Below, piece by piece: positions 51,561-59,661 of a stretch of DNA of 64,000 nucleotides (position 1 is its first letter; each line of letters begins with the position of its first letter). This DNA is from Herbaspirillum sp. YR522 (GTDB lineage: Bacteria; Pseudomonadota; Gammaproteobacteria; Burkholderiales; Burkholderiaceae_D): positions 16,532 to 80,531 of the forward strand of contig NZ_AKJA01000105.1 in the NCBI RefSeq assembly GCF_000282575.1. Direction: 5' to 3'. A program made the position numbers and the translations under genes. The notes under the pieces are model-generated. The model was not told where the DNA came from and ran no database searches. It saw only the letters and a list, made by a program, of their open reading frames with translations.

Positions 51561-51616
51561 TCGTCACTCCGGGCTTCTTCAGATGATCGGGCAGCTGCCT
51601 GGCCGACGATCGACAG

Positions 51617-51832
51617 TCAGCGTCCCACCTGATTACCGATCACACCGCCCACTGCGGCACCGCCAGCAGTGCCCAGGCCGCTACCGCCGGTCAGCACGGC
51701 ACCGCCCACAGCACCGACGCCTGCACCCACGGCAGTGTTCTTGTCTCGCTGCGACATATTGCTACAGCCGGTGACGGCCGAGAACGCCAGGATGGCGATA
51801 GACGTCATAGCAACTTTTTGAATTGTTTTCAT
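51617..51832 (-). CDS. glycine-zipper lipoprotein, OsmB-like
   Basis: The 71-residue precursor has a lipobox (FSAVTGC, lipidated Cys about residue 23). The mature part is dominated by a glycine-zipper repeat, GAGVGAVGGAVLTGGSGLGTAGGAAVGG, that forms a membrane-associated helical hairpin. OsmB-type lipoproteins are osmotic-stress induced. It ends GNQVGR, a typical family terminus. Confidence 0.85.
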   Translation of the reverse strand: MKTIQKVAMTSIAILAFSAVTGCSNMSQRDKNTAVGAGVGAVGGAVLTGGSGLGTAGGAAVGGVIGNQVGR

Positions 51833-51882
51833 GACAGCACCTCATTGGTTAATTTGAATTTTGGACAGGGTGATAACCACGC

Positions 51883-52284
51883 TCAGGTCATCGGCCGCAT
51901 GATCACCACCGGGCGAGCATGCTGCGAAGGCCTGCGAATCTCGGGCGAATCGTCGCGCATTCCATGGTGATACGAAGCAGAACAGCTATTACGCTGGCGT
52001 TCGTTGCCGACCACGATGACGGCGCGTCGCAAGCCCTTGGAGCGCTTCACTGCCGCCATATCCATGTAACGGAACTCGGTTCCGTTCGCCGCAGACGGTG
52101 TGGTCGGCACACCATTGAGTGGCACATGGCGATCTACGGGCTCGTTCGGCCCGTGAGGCAACGTGGAAGCAACAGAAGAATCGGGGCTCGTGTCATCCGG
52201 TACTGTCGTGGCATGCGCCGCAACGGATCCGAACAGACAGGGCATCGCAGCCAAGAGGCAAATCGCAGATAATGTTTTTTTCAT
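51883..52284 (-). CDS. periplasmic protein of unknown function
   Basis: This is a 133-residue precursor with a Sec signal peptide (MKKTLSAICLLAAMPCLFG, cleaved near AHA at about residue 25). The mature part is polar and lacks recognisable domains. It contains a conserved-looking central segment TEFRYMDMAAVKRSKGLRRAVIVVGNE. A copy of the shared upstream element lies 130-155 bases ahead (52411-52440). Confidence 0.6.
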   Translation of the reverse strand: MKKTLSAICLLAAMPCLFGSVAAHATTVPDDTSPDSSVASTLPHGPNEPVDRHVPLNGVPTTPSAANGTEFRYMDMAAVKRSKGLRRAVIVVGNERQRNSCSASYHHGMRDDSPEIRRPSQHARPVVIMRPMT

Positions 52285-52410
52285 ATTTCCCTCCCTGAGG
52301 GCCTGCCAATGTCCATCATGGCATCGGGTAGCGTTACTGCCGTCGTGCCGTCAACGTTCGGCGCGGTAATGCGGCAGTGCAACCATGATCGGCGAAATGG
52401 GCTGTCATCG

Positions 52411-52440
52411 AAATCAGCCTATTCCGATTCTTTTGTAGGA
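52411..52440 (-). promoter_or_regulatory. shared upstream element, copy 2 (degenerate)
   Basis: On the minus strand TCCTACAAAAGAATCGG is followed by a partial downstream block (GGCTGATT). It keeps the TCCTACA and AATCGG blocks of the better copies at 58940 and 59296. Confidence 0.35.
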
Positions 52441-52499
52441 ATTAACCTACTCCGAACACGAATATCGCGCCGGACCGCTTGGCCCGGCGCGTTACGGAC

Positions 52500-52670
52500 T
52501 TAGTGCTTGAGGGTTTCCTTGGCATCGCCATAGGCCTTTTGCACATTGCCTTCGACTTGCTTGGAAGCGCCCTTGACCTGCTGGGTCTGGTTACCTGTGA
52601 GTTCACCGGTCTTTTCCTGAACCTTACCGGCGGCTTCCTTCATGGTGCCCTTGACTTGATCCTTGTTCAT
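52500..52670 (-). CDS. CsbD family stress protein
   Basis: This 56-residue protein matches the CsbD/YjbJ family: MNKDQVKGTMKEAAGKVQEK, then GELTGNQTQQVKGASKQVEGN and QKAYGDAKE. It is hydrophilic and helical. An AAGGAG site precedes ATG 52670. The family is induced under general stress, but its biochemical role is unknown. Two other CsbD-type genes are nearby (57441 and 59012). A hairpin (CGCGCCGG/CCGGCGCG, 52466-52491) lies just after the stop without a T-run. Confidence 0.92.
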   Translation of the reverse strand: MNKDQVKGTMKEAAGKVQEKTGELTGNQTQQVKGASKQVEGNVQKAYGDAKETLKH

Positions 52671-52916
52671 GATCGCTCCTTGTAGAAGTTGAAAAATGAA
52701 GGTGTCGGCCAATGCCTCCTGAGACCTGACTGACATCTACAACGCCGTGTCCTTGATGGTGTGCGACGATGAATCCATGATAGGGACGCGCCGCTTCCGG
52801 CGACATCAGAAGGAGGCGCTTTCGAGCGTAGGAGAAACCGGAATGAAGTGACGGACAAGCCCGGGCCGGGCGTAGGACAGGCGCAGCCAGCAGGGCTGCG
52901 CCCGGTTCGGCTGGGA

Positions 52917-54947
52917 TCAGGGCTGGGCAGCACCGGCCGGGCGGATCGGCAGGCTCACGGTAATGAGGGCACCGCTACCGGGCGTGGACCGGATATCGAC
53001 CTCGCCGCCGAAGTAGGTGGCACGTTCCCGCAGGCCACGCAGCCCATAGGTCTTGTGATTGTCCCGGCGATCTTCGGAGATCCCCACGCCGTCGTCGCGC
53101 ACCGTCAGGGCAACGTGATCCTCGTCCACGTCCAGGATCACATCGACCTTGCTTGCCTTGGCGTGCTTGCTGACGTTGTTGAGCATCTCCTGCAGCATGC
53201 GGTAGATGGCAATTTCCATCTCGTGCCCCACCGCCACGTCTTCATCGGGCAGGCTGGCGCGACAGGCGATGCCGGTGCGCTCCTGCAATTCGTCGAGTTG
53301 TTCGGTGATGGCCGCCTTCAGGCCGAACAGGTCAAGCGTGTTGGGGCGCAGTTCGGTCTGGATGCGTCGCGTGGTCGCCACCAGCGACTTCATCAGCGCC
53401 TGCATGCGGGACTTGCGATCGAGCCATTTCTCGTCGGTCGGCAACACCTGATACACCCCTTCGAGATGCATCGAGATGGCGGTCAGCGACGCCCCCATGT
53501 TGTCGTGCAGCTCGCGGGCGATGGCACGCTTTTCTTCCTCGCGCACCGTCTCCAGGTGGTTGGTCAGTTCGCGCAACAATGCGGTACGCTGCACGACCAT
53601 CTTCTCCAACTGGCTTTCGCGCTGACGCAGCACGTCCTCGGCCTGCTTGCGCTCGCTGATGTCGGTACTGATGCCGATGACGCCCTGCACGCTCCCATCC
53701 TTGCCGAACCACGGTACCTTGGCGGTCTGGAAGGTCACCACGCCCTCGGGAAGATGAATGCTCTGCTCCAGCTTTTCGGGCTTGCCCGAAGCCATCACGC
53801 GCCGATCATCCTGGTCAATCTGCTCGGCCTCTTCCGGCACCAGGAACAGCTCGCGGCTGGCGCGATACATGGTCTCTTCCCAGGTCTTGCCAAGCTTGCC
53901 CAGCGTGGCCGGGTTGGCGAAGATCATCAGGCCCTGGCGGTTCTTGACGAAGATCGGATCGCTGGTGCTCTCGCTGACCGCATTGAGCAGTGCACTGGTC
54001 TCTGCCAGTTTCTGGGCATTGCGGGTACGTTCGCCGTATTCGCTGTCGAGCCGGCTGGCCGAACCCCAGAAGATGAAGACGATGATCACGCCATTGACCA
54101 GTGTGAGCGTGGGCAGCAGCAATTCCGGCAGGATCCAGCCGCGGGCCAGGCCCCAGTTGAGCAACAGGCTGAACGCCAGCAACAGCAGCAAGGTCTGTGG
54201 CAGCAACCGGCGCAGCATCTGGCCGCCCGGGGCGATTCGCATGATCACCGCCATCAGCGCATGCCCGGGACGCGCCATCAGCAAGGCCGTACCAAGCAAC
54301 GCAAAGACGGTACACGATAGCCATGGCACCGGCAGGTAGAAGTCGAGGTACAGGAATTGGTTGACGCCATAGATGTACCCCACCAGCGGGATGGCACTCA
54401 TTGCCAGCAACACGAAGCAGAGATACTCGGCCGGATAATAGCCGCCCAGCAGGCGCCAGTCGTGCAACAACAGCGCCAGCGCGACGGTGATGAACGCTAT
54501 CGCCAGCAAGGGCGGGATCACCAGCGCCGAGACCGGATGGGCCACGTCGACCGGCACCCACCCCAATGCGTAGAGACTGCCGTGGGCCAGTGTCGCCAGG
54601 CCCAGCGCCAGCAGCACCAGCGCCAGCATCCTGACCGTCCGACGCAACCGGGGATGGGGCTGGGTTGCAATCATGCCTTGCAAGTAGAGGCCGCTGCCGG
54701 CAAGGATGAAGCCGATCGCGGTGACCGGACCCACGGCCAGCAGGTCGACCAGCAGTGGCCGATAGGCCTCTTCCATGAACGAGGCGATCAGCACCACCAC
54801 CCCGAACAGGATCACGACCATGGCCATGCCCATGGCGATGGTCACCATATTGCTGTTATTGGACTGGGAGCTGGCGAAGTGTTCGGACGAGCCGATGCCC
54901 TGGGTATCGAAGGCAGAGGGACGGCCCCCGCCGGTTTGGTTTCGCAT
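52917..54947 (-). CDS. membrane-bound sensor histidine kinase, HisKA_3 (NarX/DegS-type)
   Basis: The 676-residue kinase has an N-terminal membrane domain of about eight to ten helices (residues 35-300). A PAS domain (about 320-440, SDPIFVKNRQGLMIFANPAT ... VQGVIGISTDISERKQAE) and a coiled linker lead to the HisKA_3 dimerisation box with the phosphorylated His in AIARELHDNMGASLTAIS (about 493). The HATPase domain ends with DDGVGIS and GLRGLRERA. Such kinases pair with LuxR/NarL-type regulators, and one lies just downstream (55619). The receiver-only gene between them is likely part of the same pathway. Confidence 0.92.
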   Translation of the reverse strand: MRNQTGGGRPSAFDTQGIGSSEHFASSQSNNSNMVTIAMGMAMVVILFGVVVLIASFMEEAYRPLLVDLLAVGPVTAIGFILAGSGLYLQGMIATQPHPRLRRTVRMLALVLLALGLATLAHGSLYALGWVPVDVAHPVSALVIPPLLAIAFITVALALLLHDWRLLGGYYPAEYLCFVLLAMSAIPLVGYIYGVNQFLYLDFYLPVPWLSCTVFALLGTALLMARPGHALMAVIMRIAPGGQMLRRLLPQTLLLLLAFSLLLNWGLARGWILPELLLPTLTLVNGVIIVFIFWGSASRLDSEYGERTRNAQKLAETSALLNAVSESTSDPIFVKNRQGLMIFANPATLGKLGKTWEETMYRASRELFLVPEEAEQIDQDDRRVMASGKPEKLEQSIHLPEGVVTFQTAKVPWFGKDGSVQGVIGISTDISERKQAEDVLRQRESQLEKMVVQRTALLRELTNHLETVREEEKRAIARELHDNMGASLTAISMHLEGVYQVLPTDEKWLDRKSRMQALMKSLVATTRRIQTELRPNTLDLFGLKAAITEQLDELQERTGIACRASLPDEDVAVGHEMEIAIYRMLQEMLNNVSKHAKASKVDVILDVDEDHVALTVRDDGVGISEDRRDNHKTYGLRGLRERATYFGGEVDIRSTPGSGALITVSLPIRPAGAAQP

Positions 54948-55061
54948 CGTCGGGAATCCCCTGCTTTTTTTATCGGTGCTGCCGGGCGGTCCCAGACCGG
55001 CCCGACAGCGCCATGTTGATGTCTACCGCAGCCAGGGTGCACTCACCCGGCAGGTAATGCG

Positions 55062-55553
55062 TCACAACCCACCCGGCTGGGCGGGTAACGGCGGCGTACC
55101 GACAGGATTGAAGGTACGTATGCCCAGTTTTTCGCGGGCCAGGCGTTCCAGAAGATCGCACAGCAAGGGCAGTTCGGACGACTTGTCGAAGAAGTGGGCC
55201 ACGCCGCACTGTTTGCCGGCCTTGCGATAGGTCGGGCTGACATGATTGCTGAAGACTACCCTGACCTCGTCGGCACGGCGTACATGGGCTCGCCCCAGCG
55301 ACTGCAGCAAGCTCATGCCATTGCCTTGCTTGAGCTGGATATCCAGCACCAGAACGTCGTAGGCATGATGTTGCAGGTGCTGCAATGCCTCGTGTTCGGT
55401 CTCCGCATGGCCGGCCAATGACACGCCATCGATCTCGACCAGGCTCTCGACGATGAGATCACGCACGTCCGCCGAATCTTCCACCAGGAAAATCCGCAGC
55501 GGCGCCTCGGCGCTGTCTGCGCCCCGGGCCCACGTGTTGAGAATGTCATCCAT
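55062..55553 (-). CDS. single-domain response regulator
   Basis: The 163-residue protein consists of one receiver domain with short extensions. Acidic residues E25/D26, phosphoacceptor D71 in VLVLDIQLKQGNG, and the conserved Lys in HFFDKSSEL are all present. There is no output domain. It may act as a phosphate sink or interact with the kinase at 52917. The gene lies in the gap between that kinase and the NarL-type regulator on the same strand. Confidence 0.9.
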   Translation of the reverse strand: MDDILNTWARGADSAEAPLRIFLVEDSADVRDLIVESLVEIDGVSLAGHAETEHEALQHLQHHAYDVLVLDIQLKQGNGMSLLQSLGRAHVRRADEVRVVFSNHVSPTYRKAGKQCGVAHFFDKSSELPLLCDLLERLAREKLGIRTFNPVGTPPLPAQPGGL

Positions 55554-55618
55554 GATCTGCCATGCCCGTTATCCTGCCAACGCCATCCTTGCAATGCGCA
55601 AGATGACATACCGCAGGA

Positions 55619-56248
55619 TTAGTCGATCAGATTGTTCTTGATCGCGTAGTAAATGATGTCTGCGTTATTGGTCATGCTCATCTTCTGCAGCACGCGTGAA
55701 CGATATGTGCTCACCGTCTTGACCGACAGGCACAGTTCGTCGGCGATCTGGGTCACGCCCTGCCCTTGACCCAGCTTGTAGAAGATTTCGTATTCGCGCT
55801 GCGACAAGGTCTCGTGCAGCGGCTTTTCGGAATCCACCGGTTCGCTGGTCAGCAGTTCGGCCACGCCATAGCTGATGTACTTATGCCCTCGCAGGATGGT
55901 ATTGATGGCATTGACCAGTTCGGTGGCCAGCGCCTCTTTCTGCACATAACCGCTGGCACCGCTGCGCAGCACCTGCACCGCGTAGCGACTCTCGGGGTGC
56001 ATGCTCAGCATCAATACCGGCAGTTCCGGCTTTTCCCGCTTGATCTGCTTGAGCACTTCCACGCCGCTCTTGTCGGGCATGGCGATGTCTAGCAGAACGA
56101 TATCCCAGTCCTGGGTCCGCACCAGGCGGATTGCTTCTTCAGCCGTACTGGCTTCGCCACCGATTTCCATCGACGGAATTTCCGAGATGAAATGGTGCAC
56201 ACCGGCCCGCACGACCGCATGGTCATCGACTACAAGTATTTTTGTCAT
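55619..56248 (-). CDS. NarL/LuxR family response regulator
   Basis: The 209-residue regulator has an N-terminal receiver (D8/D9, phosphoacceptor D54 in IVLLDIAMPDKSG, K104 in GYVQKEAL) and a C-terminal LuxR helix-turn-helix (LSQREYEIFYKLGQGQGVTQIADELCLSVKTVSTYRSRVLQKM). ATG 56248 follows the family start MTKILVVDDH. It is the first gene of the three-gene two-component unit and probably controls local stress-response genes. Confidence 0.94.
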   Translation of the reverse strand: MTKILVVDDHAVVRAGVHHFISEIPSMEIGGEASTAEEAIRLVRTQDWDIVLLDIAMPDKSGVEVLKQIKREKPELPVLMLSMHPESRYAVQVLRSGASGYVQKEALATELVNAINTILRGHKYISYGVAELLTSEPVDSEKPLHETLSQREYEIFYKLGQGQGVTQIADELCLSVKTVSTYRSRVLQKMSMTNNADIIYYAIKNNLID

Positions 56249-56546
56249 AGTAATTGAGCGGTGATAAAGATGCCGCAGCGCTGCGTCGTCTACCTGGCGG
56301 CTTGGCGCACGCCAGCGCCGCATTGAGCGTCGGCCATATTCTCCTGCTGCCTCGGCAACGCCGTTTCGACCGGCGGTGCCCTCCCTAAAAAATACCAGGG
56401 TGCAATGGCCACCAACTATACCTTACTGCACTTATGCTGTCTGCTTCCAGAATGCACCAGGATGGCCCGATGCGCTCTGGGAGCGGATAAGCGCAAACCG
56501 GGCCGGGTCACACGGACCCGGACCGGCTGCGCTCACGCAGGCACCG

Positions 56547-56876
56547 TTACTGTTTCAGGCGCAGGTCGTTACGCACCGATTGCACACCCTTGACGCCGCG
56601 GGCCAGTTCGGTGGCACGCGAGGCAGCAGTGGCGCTCGAGACGAAACCGGAGAGCTGGACCACGCCCTTGTAGGTTTCGACGTTGATTTCCGACGACTTC
56701 AGGTTCTTTTCATTGAAGATCGCAGCCTTCACCTTGGTGGTGATCACGGCGTCGTCCACATATTCGCCAGTGCCTTCCTTGTTGGGGCTGGAAGCGCAAC
56801 CAACCAGCGAAACCATGAACAGGGCCAGGAAGAAACCGAGGAAACGCTTGGTCAGGGACATTTTAGTCAAACTCAT
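56547..56876 (-). CDS. BON-domain lipoprotein (OsmY-like)
   Basis: The 109-residue precursor has a lipobox (VSLVGCASS, Cys about residue 27), then one BON domain (DDAVITTKVKAAIFNEKNLKSSEINVETYKGVVQLSGFVSS) that may bind phospholipid or outer-membrane components. AGGAG precedes ATG 56876; a second ATG at 56861 is possible. BON proteins such as OsmY are osmotic- and stationary-phase inducible. Confidence 0.9.
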   Translation of the reverse strand: MSLTKMSLTKRFLGFFLALFMVSLVGCASSPNKEGTGEYVDDAVITTKVKAAIFNEKNLKSSEINVETYKGVVQLSGFVSSATAASRATELARGVKGVQSVRNDLRLKQ

Positions 56877-56980
56877 GATGCTCTCCTATCTAGGAATGAT
56901 GATACACAGGTGATCACTGCCGGGTAGCCGGCGCACTCTGGCGCACGGCCCCTCCAGACTATTTTTTCGCTACGCCGCGA

Positions 56981-57358
56981 TTACTTGCCGAACTTCATCT
57001 TGGCATCAGCCACGCACTTGTCCTTGGCATCGCCGCTCATCGCATCGCATTTTTCCTTGGCGACGTCATAATTGGCGTCGTTCTTGTCCTTGCGAGCTTC
57101 CTTGTTGTTGTCGGTATTCTTGCGCTTGGCCTTGGCATCGGCGATAGCGGACTCGTGAGCTGCCTTGGCTTCCTTCTGGCAGACATCCTTGTCATTGCCC
57201 GACAGCGGGTCACACTTCTTCTTGGCGACCTTGTAGTCGCTGTCAGCCTTGGCCGTATCGGCCTTGTACTGGGACTTGACAGCATCGGCTGCGAATGCGC
57301 CGCCGTGCAGGCCAATCGAAGCTGCGCCGAAAATCATGGTTGCGATGAGTTTTTTCAT
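56981..57358 (-). CDS. periplasmic Lys/Ala-rich protein, cell-envelope type
   Basis: The 125-residue precursor has a signal peptide (KKLIATMIFGAASIGLHGGAFA, cleaved about residue 24). The mature part is a Lys/Ala/Asp-rich helix with two related cysteine-containing motifs (KKKCDPLSGNDKDVCQKEAK and KEKCDAMSGDAKDKCVADAK), i.e. an internal duplication able to form two disulfides. ATG 57358 is chosen because AGGA lies eight bases before it; another ATG is at 57364. Similar proteins are widespread in Burkholderiales without a known function. Confidence 0.8.
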   Translation of the reverse strand: MKKLIATMIFGAASIGLHGGAFAADAVKSQYKADTAKADSDYKVAKKKCDPLSGNDKDVCQKEAKAAHESAIADAKAKRKNTDNNKEARKDKNDANYDVAKEKCDAMSGDAKDKCVADAKMKFGK

Positions 57359-57440
57359 GGTCATGTTCCTTTGTTGTTGATATTTATCAGTGGTAATACT
57401 TAAATCATCACGGCGACACAGAGTCACCGGTGTCGCCCGA

Positions 57441-57653
57441 TTACTGGCGCCAGTCTTCGTTACGCTTCTCGAACGCGCTGATCTGCTTTTCAGCTTCGTC
57501 CTTGTTCACGCCATAGGCTTCCTGGATGCGACCCGCCAGCTGGTCGCGCTTGCCTGCGATCACGTCCAGGTCGTCATCGGTCAATTTGCCCCATTGTTCC
57601 TTGGCCTTGCCCTTGAATTGCTTCCAGTTGCCTTCAACGATGTCCCAGTTCAT
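57441..57653 (-). CDS. CsbD family protein (YjbJ-like)
   Basis: This 70-residue hydrophilic protein matches YjbJ: MNWDIVEGNWKQFKGKAKEQ, then WGKLTDDDLDVIAGKRDQLAGRIQEAYG. It has no signal peptide. The GAGGAG site before ATG 57653 is clear. YjbJ is among the most abundant stress-induced cytoplasmic proteins in enterobacteria. Confidence 0.95.
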   Translation of the reverse strand: MNWDIVEGNWKQFKGKAKEQWGKLTDDDLDVIAGKRDQLAGRIQEAYGVNKDEAEKQISAFEKRNEDWRQ

Positions 57654-57719
57654 GGTGGTCTCCTCGGGGTGATTGATAAAAATAGGTAGCTCTCGGGCTG
57701 CCTGTACTACCTTGCAAAC

Positions 57720-58277
57720 TCAAAGATCGAGCAGGTCCGTCATATCGTCGGCGTGCTCTTCTTCCTGCGCCATGATCTGCACCAGCATGTGACGCGTGGT
57801 CGGATCATTGTCGCCAATGCGCTCGATCATCTGGCGATAGGCTTCGATGGCAACACGCTCGGCAATCAGGTTGGCCTTGATCATGTCCTTGATGCTCTCG
57901 GACTCGTCATACTCGGCGTGGCTACGGTCGGACAGGGTGCGGGGATTGAAATCCGGCTCGCCATTCAATTGCACGATACGCTCGGCAATCTTGTCGGCAT
58001 GGCTTTGCTCCTCTTGCGCATGCTGCAGGAACTCCGCCTTGATCGGCTCGTTCTCCAGCCCCTTGGCAGTGTAGTAATGGCGCTTGTAGCGCAACACGCA
58101 CAGCAACTCGGTGGCCAGTGCATCGTTGAGCATGGCGATGACTTCCTTGCGATTGCCGCGATAGCCATCGGTAACGGCGCCATCGTCGAGGTTGCGTGCG
58201 GCTGCGCGCAGGGCCTCCTTGTCGATATGAAACGGCTGTTGTTGCTGTACCGTGGTTGGCGGTGGATTCTTGGTCAT
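57720..58277 (-). CDS. ferritin-like/bacterioferritin-type protein
   Basis: The 185-residue protein is a four-helix ferritin-like protein with metal-ligand pattern residues in each helix: LATELLCVLRYKRHYY, HAQEEQSHADKIAERIV (Glu-x2-His type), ANLIAERVAIEAYRQMI and IMAQEEEHADDMTDLL (Glu-x2-His). It resembles Dps/bacterioferritin-like proteins of Burkholderiales that store iron or protect from peroxide. ATG 58277 is favoured (AGGA six bases upstream). Confidence 0.88.
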   Translation of the reverse strand: MTKNPPPTTVQQQQPFHIDKEALRAAARNLDDGAVTDGYRGNRKEVIAMLNDALATELLCVLRYKRHYYTAKGLENEPIKAEFLQHAQEEQSHADKIAERIVQLNGEPDFNPRTLSDRSHAEYDESESIKDMIKANLIAERVAIEAYRQMIERIGDNDPTTRHMLVQIMAQEEEHADDMTDLLDL

Positions 58278-58351
58278 GGTCATTCCTTTCTCCGATTTCG
58301 TTACTAACGCGCCGGCCATTGCCAGCGCTTGGCTAGATTTCAGATGTGCAT

Positions 58352-58666
58352 TCAGTAGTGGTCGCTGCTACGACCGACCGCCAGCCCGACCAGCAGGCCA
58401 ACGCCTGCCGAAATCGCGATGGCGCGCCATGGATTGGCCTGCACATAATCGTCGGTGCTGGAGGCCAGTTCGCGGCCGCCCTGTACCACTGCCGTCTGGG
58501 CACTCTGCGCCACGTTCAGCGCCTGGTTCAGTACGTCCTGGCCCTTGGCGCGCAATTCGTCAGCCTTCTTGCCGGTGGCTTCGGTGGCCTCGGCAAACAG
58601 ATCCTGCGCCTGCTGCAGCAGATCCTGCACGTCGCTGCGAACGGTCTTGAATTTGTTAGCCTGCAT
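58352..58666 (-). CDS. DUF883 family (ElaB/YqjD-like) membrane-anchored protein
   Basis: The 104-residue protein has a helical amphipathic body (residues 1-75) and a C-terminal glycine-rich membrane segment (PWRAIAISAGVGLLVGLAVG, about 79-98). This is the DUF883 layout of ElaB and YqjD, which bind ribosomes and localise to the inner membrane in stationary phase. It lies directly upstream of the ferritin-like gene on the same strand. Confidence 0.93.
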   Translation of the reverse strand: MQANKFKTVRSDVQDLLQQAQDLFAEATEATGKKADELRAKGQDVLNQALNVAQSAQTAVVQGGRELASSTDDYVQANPWRAIAISAGVGLLVGLAVGRSSDHY

Positions 58667-58716
58667 GCTTGTTCTCCATATTCGTTTCAGGGTGCGTCAG
58701 AAAGATCGACGGACCT

Positions 58717-58791
58717 TCAGATCAAGTACTGCAACAACACCAGCATCACCACCGGCACACCCAACAGCCAGCCGAGCACCAGCTTGTCCAT
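58717..58791 (-). CDS. 24-residue membrane microprotein, copy 1
   Basis: The product is a single hydrophobic helix, starting MDKLVLGWLLGVPVVMLVLL and ending QYLI. GGAG lies seven bases before ATG 58791. It closely resembles the 25-residue product at 59547 (shared W-x2-GVP core and LVL-x-YL tail), which supports that both are real genes and not chance frames. A shared upstream element is about 150 bases ahead. Function is unknown; a stress-linked membrane peptide is likely from its neighbours. Confidence 0.7.
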   Translation of the reverse strand: MDKLVLGWLLGVPVVMLVLLQYLI

Positions 58792-58939
58792 GACCGTCTC
58801 CTCGATAACGTTGCGGTCGACTTGGCGACCGTTGATCCGATCCTGCGGCGTTGGCCCGATCGGTGCCGTTAGTCGCGGCGCCAGGTGTTGCAGGTCCGCG
58901 ATTGCGTCAACCGTAAGATACGTTCCCGCCGTTGCGCTT

Positions 58940-58975
58940 TCTATAGGTGGCAGACCGATTACCTTGTAGGACAAG
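58940..58975 (-). promoter_or_regulatory. shared upstream element, copy 3
   Basis: On the minus strand TCCTACAAGGTAATCGG is followed by CCTATAGA, which could serve as a -10 (TATAGA). It is near-identical in spacing to copy 4 (59296-59330). Confidence 0.6.
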
Positions 58976-59011
58976 CACACTGTAAGCAGCGCGCCGTCGC
59001 ATCGGCCGGCC

Positions 59012-59209
59012 TCAAGTCGATGCGCGACGGTGGCGCAGCGAGCGCCTGATCAGGTCCTGCGCCTCGCCCACTGCATGGGTGATGCGACCTTGGGTCTGGC
59101 GACGGTAAGCCGCGCGCTGCAATTCGGAATGACCGATCAATACCGCGAGCTTTTCCTGCACTTTGCCAACGACGACTTGGGCCTGGCCTGCAATCATGTT
59201 TCTGTTCAT
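59012..59209 (-). CDS. CsbD-like small stress protein (divergent)
   Basis: This 65-residue protein keeps the CsbD start (MNRNMIAGQAQVVVGKVQEK) and a helical hydrophilic body, but the second half is divergent (GRITHAVGEAQDLIRRSLRH). AGGAG precedes ATG 59209. It has the best copy of the shared upstream element (59296-59330) about 90 bases ahead, with a possible TATAGA -10. Confidence 0.75.
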   Translation of the reverse strand: MNRNMIAGQAQVVVGKVQEKLAVLIGHSELQRAAYRRQTQGRITHAVGEAQDLIRRSLRHRRAST

Positions 59210-59295
59210 GGAAAAGCTCCTGGAGTTAGATGGGACCTCAGACGCGACAGGCATTGCAACATGGGAAAAATAGTAGCAATCCACGGTTGAGTTGC

Positions 59296-59330
59296 TCTAT
59301 AGGACGCATCCCAATTGCCTTGTAGGACAA
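59296..59330 (-). promoter_or_regulatory. shared upstream element, copy 4
   Basis: On the minus strand TTGTCCTACAAGGCAATTGG begins the element, which ends GTCCTATAGA. The TTGT-CCT-ACAA part is itself a short dyad. It lies about 90 bases ahead of the CsbD-like gene. Confidence 0.6.
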
Positions 59331-59403
59331 CGCCCGAAGCTGGACTGGTGGTGGGTTTCAGCGAGTTTCTGTTTTTTGCTGATGAAGATTCGAGCCGCCC
59401 GAT

Positions 59404-59435
59404 TCCTACACCGGCTTGGGCAGTCGTCCGATGGA
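59404..59435 (+). promoter_or_regulatory. shared upstream element, copy 5 (degenerate)
   Basis: On the plus strand TCCTACA is followed after the same distance by GTCCGATGGA, agreeing with copy 4 at 14 of the 25 bases after TCCTACA. It is about 110 bases ahead of the plus-strand microprotein gene. Confidence 0.4.
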
Positions 59436-59546
59436 AAGGGCGCCATGCCGCTCCTACCATGGATTTACCCGAAACGGTCTGCATCCTTAGCAGCTACCGC
59501 TTCGCCCCCTGAAAAACATGCGTATCGACGCGACAAGGAGAACATC

Positions 59547-59624
59547 ATGGGCAAGTATTTCCTGGCATGGATTTGCGGCGTACCGGCCTTCGTGCTGGTC
59601 CTCGTCTATCTTTTCGTTCACTGA
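59547..59624 (+). CDS. 25-residue membrane microprotein, copy 2
   Basis: The predicted product is a single hydrophobic helix (MGKYFLAWICGVPAFVLVLV, then YLFVH). AAGGAG lies seven bases before ATG 59547. The W-x2-GVP-x3-LVL-x-YL pattern is shared with copy 1 at 58717. It is followed after 37 bases by the PA2169-type gene. No family name is known to me; the two copies together argue for a real, stress-associated peptide. Confidence 0.7.
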   Translation: MGKYFLAWICGVPAFVLVLVYLFVH

Positions 59625-59661
59625 TACGCCACGTCACTGGCCGGCTTAAAGGAGAATTTTC

